DNA of 58,948 nucleotides from positions 1-58,948 of the forward strand of contig JAIOQY010000030.1 of NCBI GenBank assembly GCA_021108435.1. The letters run 5' to 3'. This stretch comes from Candidatus Aegiribacteria sp. Its GTDB lineage: Bacteria; Fermentibacterota; Fermentibacteria; Fermentibacterales; JCC-6. Both the position numbers and the translations under genes were made by a program. The notes under the pieces were generated by a model. The model searched no databases and had not been told where the DNA came from. It was given only the letters and a program-made list of their open reading frames with translations. Shown here piece after piece: positions 53,296 to 58,948 of this stretch (position 1 is its first letter; every line of letters starts with the position of its first letter).

Positions 53296-55755
53296 TTGGA
53301 TCCCTACGATTTCAGAGAACTTGAGGAGAAGTGGAAACCTTTCTGGGAGAAGAAGAATCTCTACAGAACCGGAACTGATCCCGATAAAAAGCCATTTTAC
53401 TGCCTCGACTACTTCCCGTATCCGTCCGGTGCGGGGCTGTCTGTAGGCCACTGCAAAAACTACATTCCTACAGACGTTATCTGCCGCAAGAAACGCATGG
53501 ACGGATTCAATGTCCTCCATCCGATGGGATGGGACGCTTTCGGACAACCTGCTGAGGAGTACGCTATAAAAACCGGTACTCATCCCGCTGAAGTGACCAG
53601 GATAAACTCCGGCACTTACAGAAGGCAGTTTGACCTGATTGAAGCGAGTTACGACTGGGATCGCGAGATCAACTCCAGTGATCCTGGTTACTACAGGTGG
53701 ACCCAGTACTTTTTCAACTTGCTCTTCGACAGGGGGCTCGCGTATGAGGCGGAAAGCGACCAGATGTGGTGTCCGAACTGCAGGATAGTCCTCTCAAACG
53801 AAGAAGCTGCCGGTGGTATCTGCTGGCGCTGTGATGGAGAAGTTACCAGGAAGAAGCTGAAGCAATGGTTCTTCAGGATCACAGAGTACGCTGACAGACT
53901 TCTGGAAGACCTTGATGATCTCGACTGGCCTGAGGGCATCAAGGCCATGCAGAGAAACTGGATCGGCAGATCAGAAGGTGCTTCAGTCATCTTTTCGGTT
54001 CGTAATCCGGTATCGGAAGAAATCACGGAACTTCCGGTATACACAACCAGGCTGGACACCATTTTCGGTGCTACTTTCTGCGTTCTTGCGCCTGAGCATC
54101 CTGATGTGGAAAAGATGACAACTCCTGAAAAACATGATGAGGTTATGGCTTATGTCAGTAAAGGTTTGTCAAGAAACGATGTCGAGAGAAAAGCGGACGC
54201 GGAAAAGGAGAAAACCGGAGTCTTTACAGGCTGCTTCGCGATAAATCCGTACAACGGAATGGAAATACCGCTCTATGTTTCAGACTATGTGCTTGCCGGA
54301 TACGGAACCGCGGCAATCATGGCCGTACCCGCGCACGATGAAAGGGATCACGCGTTTGCCACAAAATTCGGTATACCGATAATTGAAGTTATAGCACCTG
54401 ATGGCATACCTCAGGGGGTTGAGGATGAGGCTACAGTTGCTGACGGTCAGCTTCTTAACAGCGGAGAGTTTTCAGGAATTGATTCCGACGAAGCAAGAAT
54501 CAGCATGGCGGCACACGCGGTCTCCAAAGGTTTCGGGAAAACTGAGGTTCGCTACAGGATAAGAGACTGGCTTGTATCGAGACAGCGATACTGGGGAGCC
54601 CCCATTCCGATTATCCACTGTGATAATTGCGGATCTGTGCCGGACAGGGATCTCCCTGTAGAACTTCCGGAAATGGAAAACTTCGAACCGGATGACACCG
54701 GCAGATCACCTCTTGCCCGGATTGAGGATTGGTTGAACACTATCTGTCCCATTTGCGGAAGCCCTGCCAAAAGAGACACGGATACAATGGCCGGATTCGT
54801 CTGCTCCTCATGGTACTTCCTCAGGTTTGCCTCTCCTTTTGAAACAGAAAGACCTTTTGATCCTGAAGCCGTGAAGTACTGGCTGCCTGTAGATCTTTAT
54901 GTAGGTGGAGCGGAACACGCTGTCATGCACCTGATCTACGCCAGATTCTGGACCAAGGTTATGTATGACGAAGGCATGCTTGATTTCACAGAACCTTTCT
55001 CGATCCTTAAGAATCAGGGAATGATACTGGGAGCGGATGGACAGAAGATGTCCAAATCCAAGGGCAATATCATTACACCTGATGAAATGGTTGAAAAATT
55101 CGGGGCTGACGCTTTGAGACTCTATATCCTTTTCATGGGACCTTTCGAAGCAGAACTCGATTGGAGCGAAGACGGCATCGCGGGTACTTACAGATTCCTG
55201 AAGCGGGTCTGGTCTGTAGTCCATGAAACGGTACATCCGGAGGAAATGCCAGCTGATGATGATTTTGCCGCTGAACTCCGTTACCAGCTTGCTAAAGCGC
55301 TGAGGAAGGTTTCAGAGGATATTGACAGTTTCAATTTCAATACAGGTGTCGCAGCCCTGATGGAATTCGTGAACTTCTTATCCGCCAACAGAGAAAAGGC
55401 TGGAGCAGCAGCAGATCTCTGGCGGAAAGCCATCCGTGAACTCATTGTAGTCATGTCTCCGATGACACCGTTCATATGCGAAGAACTCTGGCATAGAATG
55501 GAGTTTAAGGGAGAGACTGTTATTACTCAGAAATGGCCCGCATGGAACGAAGATGATCTGATACTCGACACCGTCGAGATGGTCGTTCAGGTGAAGGGAA
55601 GGATACGTGCCAGGATCATTCTCCCCGCCGATGCCTCAAAGGAAGAGATAGAAAATAAAGCGCTTTCCGAAGAGAAGATCATGGCGATTCTGGGCGGCTC
55701 CGAACCAAGAAGGGTAATAGTCGTTCCCGGCAAGCTCATAAACATCATCCCATAA
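53296..55755 (+). CDS. leuS: Leucyl-tRNA synthetase
   Basis: An 819-residue class I synthetase: HIGH-type motif PYPSGAGLSVGHCKNY, WDAFGQPAEEYA, zinc element MWCPNCRIVLSNEEAAGGIC, editing domain (TTRLDTIFGATFCVLAPEHP), SSWYFLRFASP and KMSKSKGN. TTG start with GGAGG 7 bases upstream. The 108 bases before it (53188-53295) contain no T-box and no ORF; a possible TTTACT-17-CATACT promoter lies within. Confidence 0.95.
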   Translation: MDPYDFRELEEKWKPFWEKKNLYRTGTDPDKKPFYCLDYFPYPSGAGLSVGHCKNYIPTDVICRKKRMDGFNVLHPMGWDAFGQPAEEYAIKTGTHPAEVTRINSGTYRRQFDLIEASYDWDREINSSDPGYYRWTQYFFNLLFDRGLAYEAESDQMWCPNCRIVLSNEEAAGGICWRCDGEVTRKKLKQWFFRITEYADRLLEDLDDLDWPEGIKAMQRNWIGRSEGASVIFSVRNPVSEEITELPVYTTRLDTIFGATFCVLAPEHPDVEKMTTPEKHDEVMAYVSKGLSRNDVERKADAEKEKTGVFTGCFAINPYNGMEIPLYVSDYVLAGYGTAAIMAVPAHDERDHAFATKFGIPIIEVIAPDGIPQGVEDEATVADGQLLNSGEFSGIDSDEARISMAAHAVSKGFGKTEVRYRIRDWLVSRQRYWGAPIPIIHCDNCGSVPDRDLPVELPEMENFEPDDTGRSPLARIEDWLNTICPICGSPAKRDTDTMAGFVCSSWYFLRFASPFETERPFDPEAVKYWLPVDLYVGGAEHAVMHLIYARFWTKVMYDEGMLDFTEPFSILKNQGMILGADGQKMSKSKGNIITPDEMVEKFGADALRLYILFMGPFEAELDWSEDGIAGTYRFLKRVWSVVHETVHPEEMPADDDFAAELRYQLAKALRKVSEDIDSFNFNTGVAALMEFVNFLSANREKAGAAADLWRKAIRELIVVMSPMTPFICEELWHRMEFKGETVITQKWPAWNEDDLILDTVEMVVQVKGRIRARIILPADASKEEIENKALSEEKIMAILGGSEPRRVIVVPGKLINIIP

Positions 55756-55940
55756 TTTGGGGTCGTACTTCACTTGCGGCACTTGCATAAATCATATTCC
55801 GGTGTATTCCGGGGACAGTGCACCTATTTCACCCCTGGTTTGCTTTCCTTTCTCCCGGAAAGAGAATACGTGGAACGCTGCATTTCTCCGCGGGTATATG
55901 AAGATGTTAAATGGTTATCAAACCGGAAGGAGCATTGTTC
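55756..55940. other. Non-coding stretch with short direct repeats, possible REP-like relic
   Basis: No convincing gene is present between leuS and the next ORF. The region holds CACTTGC twice (around 55771-55786), ATTCCGG twice 10 bases apart, and a GGGGACAGTGCACC core. Such GGGGTC/GGGGAC segments followed by AT-rich DNA recall REP sequences near IS200-like (RAYT) transposases. There is no transposase here, so this is only a possible fossil. Confidence 0.3.
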
Positions 55941-56594
55941 ATGCAGTATTTCATGTTTTCGCTTATCACATTAATTATGTTTTCCTCCCACGGAGGAAAC
56001 AGGGGTTTCGATTCTTCCGATCAGCTTGAACCTTTCATCGATTCTGAGGGTATGTCCTTCTCGGAGTTCAGAGTACTTGCGGAGGAGACATCACTTCTTG
56101 AGCCTGATGAGTTTGACGATGCGATGAGTAATTATCAGGAGTATGTATCAAGACGTTATCGTCACCAATACAGCTGGGTGCGAAGGATCTTCGCATGGGA
56201 GGATGAAATCCAGGATATCAGGGGCTTCACATATATGCTCACCAGGCTGGAGCTCTCAAGAATACAGATAATGTATCTGAATGAGCTTACCTCATATATT
56301 GAATATGAAATTGAGGATCTGAGAGATTATCACGATATTGGTGGAATCAGACGTGAGTTCTTCGAGGAATTCGTGGATGATTTTTATATGCCTGTCTCCA
56401 TCTACTTCATCTGGGAGGACAGAGGCTGGTACGAAAGCGACATACATGATCTCATCGCGTATGCTGTTGGTGAAATCCATGACATGCTCACTGATTCACA
56501 GCTTGAAACGGCAAGAGAGATTGTTGACCGCATGCCCTGGAGTGAATCTCCCGGAGCGAGCTGGCCTGTTAATTATGATGATCTCATGTGGTAG
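55941..56594 (+). CDS. Hypothetical helical secreted protein
   Basis: About 217 residues with a short hydrophobic N-terminus (MQYFMFSLITLIMFSSHG) that could be a signal peptide, followed by an acidic, strongly helical body rich in aromatic residues (YRHQYSWVRRIFAWEDEIQD, YEIEDLRDYHDIGG). I do not recognise a family. AAGGAG (55927-55932) is 8 bases before the ATG at 55941. Its last 20 bases overlap ywbE. Confidence 0.6.
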   Translation: MQYFMFSLITLIMFSSHGGNRGFDSSDQLEPFIDSEGMSFSEFRVLAEETSLLEPDEFDDAMSNYQEYVSRRYRHQYSWVRRIFAWEDEIQDIRGFTYMLTRLELSRIQIMYLNELTSYIEYEIEDLRDYHDIGGIRREFFEEFVDDFYMPVSIYFIWEDRGWYESDIHDLIAYAVGEIHDMLTDSQLETAREIVDRMPWSESPGASWPVNYDDLMW

Positions 56595-56751
56595 GAAGGT
56601 TCTGGTCGTTCTGAAGAAGGACCAGAGATCAGGAAAACTGACAGAAGGTATTGTAAAGGAAATCCTAACGAAGTCTCCCAAACATCCCCACGGGATCAAA
56701 GTTCGTCTTGAAGACGGCAGGATCGGAAGAGTTAAAGAGATAATTGAGTAG
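56575..56751 (+). CDS. ywbE: YwbE-family small protein
   Basis: A 58-residue protein whose core VLVVLKKDQRSGKLTEGIVK and then LTKSPKHPHGIKVRLEDGRI is nearly the full YwbE consensus; the family function is unknown. A KOW/SH3-like fold is plausible. It begins at ATG 56575 inside the preceding gene. An ATG at 56578 is the only other option. It is short and easily missed because the open frame extends far upstream in a false frame. Confidence 0.85.
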   Translation: MMISCGRKVLVVLKKDQRSGKLTEGIVKEILTKSPKHPHGIKVRLEDGRIGRVKEIIE

Positions 56752-56817
56752 AATCCAACACAGCGAACAGTTGAAATCTGTTCAGCATCTGGTCATCGTC
56801 AGATGGAGGATATTTGG

Positions 56818-57231
56818 ATGGAAATGGAAATCGTATTTTCAGGCGGCAAGAGGGTAAACGCCATATACGAAGGATTTACGATCATGACTGATCAATCCGT
56901 TCGCGGAGGAGGAGATGGTTCAGCACCTGAGCCGTTTGATCTCTTTCTTGCATCCATGGGAACATGCGCCGGAATCTACGTACTGTCATTCTGTCAGCAT
57001 CACGATCTTCCAGCTGAGGGAATTAAGCTGATTCAGATTTCAGATCGCAACCCTGAAACCGGTAAGATTGACAGAGTAAATATTGATATCAGGCTTCCTG
57101 CTGATTTTCCTCAAAAGTATAAGAAAGCTCTGATTCGCTCAGCTGAGCAGTGTTCAGTGAAGAAACACATTTCAGCAGGGCTCCCTGAATTTACCGTGAC
57201 TTCAACCCGGATTAATCAATATGCAGGATAA
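56818..57231 (+). CDS. OsmC-family protein
   Basis: About 137 residues with the OsmC/Ohr fold pattern: VFSGGKRVNAIYEGF, GGGDGSAPEPFDLFLASMGT, then CAGIYVLSFCQ, and SVKKHISAG near the C-terminus. One cysteine follows the SMGT motif (C-A-G-I) as in peroxidatic OsmC proteins, and another lies in FCQHH; thiol peroxidase activity is possible but not certain. The ATG at 56818 with GGAGG 8 bases upstream is preferred over 56803. It overlaps the next gene by 11 bases. Confidence 0.85.
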   Translation: MEMEIVFSGGKRVNAIYEGFTIMTDQSVRGGGDGSAPEPFDLFLASMGTCAGIYVLSFCQHHDLPAEGIKLIQISDRNPETGKIDRVNIDIRLPADFPQKYKKALIRSAEQCSVKKHISAGLPEFTVTSTRINQYAG

Positions 57232-58027
57232 CTTCGTATATCTGCACGACAGAGAGGAAATAGAAAAATTTCTCAGAAAGGATATTTTCCTTAATATCTA
57301 CGGGATCGGGGATCTCGATGATTTCTTCTGGCCTTACACCTGCTGGTTCGGGCATATATCCGGCGGCGAGATCGATGCGGTTGTCCTGCTTTATACAGGG
57401 ATGGAGCTCCCGACACTGATCGCTCTTTCTGAAGATACCGATACAATGAGAAAATTGCTGGAGTCGGTTGCTCACGTTCTTCCGGAAACATTCTATGGTC
57501 ATTTCAGCCCCGGTCTTGAATCCGTATTCGAATTAACTCATTCAACTACATCGCATGGAAAATATATCAGAATGGCGCTCCTTGATGACGAAATTGTATC
57601 AGGTACAGATTGCGGGGAAACAACCCGCCTGGACAGCGGTGATCTTGATGAAATTCTTGAATTCTACAGAATGAGCTACCCCGGTCACTGGTTTGACCCC
57701 AGAATGCTAAAAACGGGACAGTACTTCGGTATAAGAAGAGATAAGATACTTGTCAGTGCCGGTGGTATACATGTTTTTTCTCCTGAGTATGGAGTGGGTA
57801 CCCTTGGCAACATAGCGACCCTTCCAGATTTCAGGGGAAGAGGTTTTGGTAAAACCGTCACCGCCAGAGTTTGCCAGTCCCTTCTGAAGGATGTTGAACA
57901 TATCGGTCTGAACGTTAGATCGGATAACATCGCTGCTGTTTCCTGCTACGAGAAACTCGGATTCCGTGAAGTCGCATTGTACGGTGAATTCATGATTACA
58001 AAAAAAGGCGCTGACGAAGATGAATAA
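57221..58027 (+). CDS. GNAT-type N-acetyltransferase, duplicated fold
   Basis: A 268-residue protein. The N-terminal half (REEIEKFLRKDIFLNIYGIG, DLDDFFWPYTCWFGH) resembles a degenerate GNAT domain. The C-terminal half is a complete one: GTLGNIATLPDFRGRGFGKT with the acetyl-CoA loop, then LNVRSDNIAAVSCYEKLGFR. This is the two-domain form of GNAT enzymes. The substrate is unknown. It overlaps the OsmC stop and the following MBL gene. Confidence 0.85.
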   Translation: MQDNFVYLHDREEIEKFLRKDIFLNIYGIGDLDDFFWPYTCWFGHISGGEIDAVVLLYTGMELPTLIALSEDTDTMRKLLESVAHVLPETFYGHFSPGLESVFELTHSTTSHGKYIRMALLDDEIVSGTDCGETTRLDSGDLDEILEFYRMSYPGHWFDPRMLKTGQYFGIRRDKILVSAGGIHVFSPEYGVGTLGNIATLPDFRGRGFGKTVTARVCQSLLKDVEHIGLNVRSDNIAAVSCYEKLGFREVALYGEFMITKKGADEDE

Positions 58028-58685
58028 TCGCATAATACCGATTGTTCTGGGGATAACACGGTGTTATCTGATCCGTGGTGATAACCTGATATTGATTGAC
58101 GGTGGAATGCCGAACAAAGCCGGAGCTTTCAGAAAAACGCTCAGTAAGCTCTCCATTGATCCCCGGGAGATAAAATTGATAGTGATCACTCACGGACATT
58201 GGGATCATATTGGATCTGTCAGGGACATTAAAGATTTGACCGGTGCCCGGACAGCGATACATGAACTGGACAGAGAATGCCTTGAAAAGGGTAAGGAAAG
58301 AAGGGCTCCGGGTGTAACCCGATGGGGCAGATTCATGACGAAAATGATTGGATCATTCAGCGGCAGTATAAAAATTCCTCTGACCGATGTGGATATAACA
58401 CTTGGCAGTGAATTTCCGCTTGCTCAGTTCGGCATTAACGGAAGCATTATCCATACTCCGGGTCATACACTGGGTTCTGTCAGTGTTCTGCTTGAGACAG
58501 GGGAAGCGTTCGTCGGAGACCTTGCTATGAATATGTTCCCTCTGACCGTCAGACCTGGTCTACCCATATTCGCGGAGGATATCCAGAAAGTGAAGGAGAG
58601 CTGGAAGATGCTTCTTAAAAGGGGAGCGAAAACAATATATCCTGCCCACGGAAAACCATTCCCGATCAATGTGATGGTCAGATGA
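58020..58685 (+). CDS. Metallo-beta-lactamase-fold hydrolase
   Basis: A 221-residue MBL protein with the two-metal motif THGHWDHIGS, later HTPGHTLGSVSVLLE and GDLAMN, and the terminal YPAHGKPF. This is the glyoxalase II-like subgroup; the substrate is unknown. It overlaps the GNAT gene by 8 bases and is the last gene of the plus-strand run, ahead of the terminator at 58777. Confidence 0.88.
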   Translation: MNNRIIPIVLGITRCYLIRGDNLILIDGGMPNKAGAFRKTLSKLSIDPREIKLIVITHGHWDHIGSVRDIKDLTGARTAIHELDRECLEKGKERRAPGVTRWGRFMTKMIGSFSGSIKIPLTDVDITLGSEFPLAQFGINGSIIHTPGHTLGSVSVLLETGEAFVGDLAMNMFPLTVRPGLPIFAEDIQKVKESWKMLLKRGAKTIYPAHGKPFPINVMVR

Positions 58686-58776
58686 TATTCAGCTGGATCA
58701 GTAAGAAGTTATCCCGGGCTTGAGAGAAATTCCTGCAGATTGATATGTCTGATTCCATTCCGATCCATGCAAAAGA

Positions 58777-58803
58777 AAAAGGGCGGGAAAAACCCGCCCT
58801 TTT
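58777..58803. terminator. Bidirectional intrinsic terminator
   Basis: AAAAGGGCGGG (58777-58787), loop AAAAA and CCCGCCCTTTT (58793-58803) form an 11-bp stem flanked by A-rich and T-rich runs. It sits between convergent genes (MBL hydrolase and the partial secreted-protein gene) and can work in both directions. Confidence 0.9.
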
Positions 58804-58823
58804 CTCTCTGCTTTCCGCAGAAT

Positions 58824-58948
58824 CTATCTGGTGACAACCAGGCTGGTCACACCTGTCCAGTCAGCTGTTGAAATCCTTACATGGTATACACCGGAAGGAA
58901 TGACGCTGCCGTTCGTGTCTCTGAGGTTCCAGACAAGGCTGTGCTGTC
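58824..58948 (-). CDS. C-terminal end of a secreted protein with FlgD/T9SS-like domain (partial)
   Basis: Read on the minus strand, 40 codons and a TAG stop give HSLVWNLRDTNGSVIPSGVY and then HVRISTADW...TSLVVTR. The W(N/D)xRDxNG..(I/V)PSGVY.VRI pattern is the FlgD-like/T9SS C-terminal domain common on secreted proteins of FCB-group bacteria. The rest of the protein lies beyond the right edge. The gene converges on the terminator at 58777-58803. Confidence 0.75.
   Translation of the reverse strand, partial: QHSLVWNLRDTNGSVIPSGVYHVRISTADWTGVTSLVVTR

Noticed and set aside
55757-56029. Open frame directly after leuS as a gene
   Set aside because: It lacks a ribosome-binding site, shows no family similarity and overlaps the better-supported gene at 55941.

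Overview
The window looks like a piece of chromosome from an uncultivated diderm bacterium of the FCB superphylum kind. This is an inference from family-level signs. Two proteins end in FlgD/T9SS-like C-terminal domains. There is a TamA/TamB-like outer-membrane pair, several beta-barrel proteins and lipoproteins, a VOR-type 2-oxoacid:ferredoxin oxidoreductase, and very compact gene packing with many 1-11 base overlaps. TTG and GTG starts are common. I see no rRNA, tRNA, CRISPR array or complete insertion sequence.

Layout. Positions 1-2276 form the integrase end of a chromosomal integron: integrase gene, its promoter, an attI region with a divergent cassette promoter, a first cassette encoding an AbiV-type abortive-infection protein, a foldable attC site, and the first codons of a second cassette that runs off the left edge. 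The integrase gene overlaps tex. Cytidine deaminase, a cyclic-nucleotide-binding protein and RqcH/NFACT follow on the minus strand. Positions 7000-22096 are a long plus-strand run: yicC, a gmk-coaB fusion, type-4 UDG, dnaB, radA, a PIN/TRAM membrane protein, ispDF (frameshifted in its IspF half), dedA, glgA, a Yip1-like membrane protein, a TolC-like protein and a large secreted lipoprotein with a sorting domain. Next come fabD, a minus-strand ThiD-Nudix fusion, and the TamA/TamB-like pair (24681-29991).

Positions 30041-33736 are a minus-strand accessory block of three GNAT-type proteins, a methyltransferase and a HIT protein. After it come a beta-propeller lipoprotein, a small secreted protein, an alkyladenine DNA glycosylase, an ABC-like pair whose ATPase has lost its catalytic motifs, and a Gfo/Idh/MocA oxidoreductase. 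A 128-bp element with 27-bp perfect inverted ends sits just before clpB. The right part holds a lipoprotein with a ComEC-like metallo-beta-lactamase domain, a three-gene VOR operon with fused beta and gamma subunits, two paralogous outer-membrane proteins around ndk, a multi-PAS sensor with a degenerate kinase end, leuS, ywbE, an OsmC protein, a GNAT, an MBL hydrolase and the tail of a secreted protein.

Main points of interest are the integron with a defence gene as its first cassette, the gmk-coaB fusion lacking CoaC, three genes that appear to begin at ATA codons behind good Shine-Dalgarno sites, the ispF frameshift, the pseudo-ABC ATPase and the inverted-repeat element before clpB.
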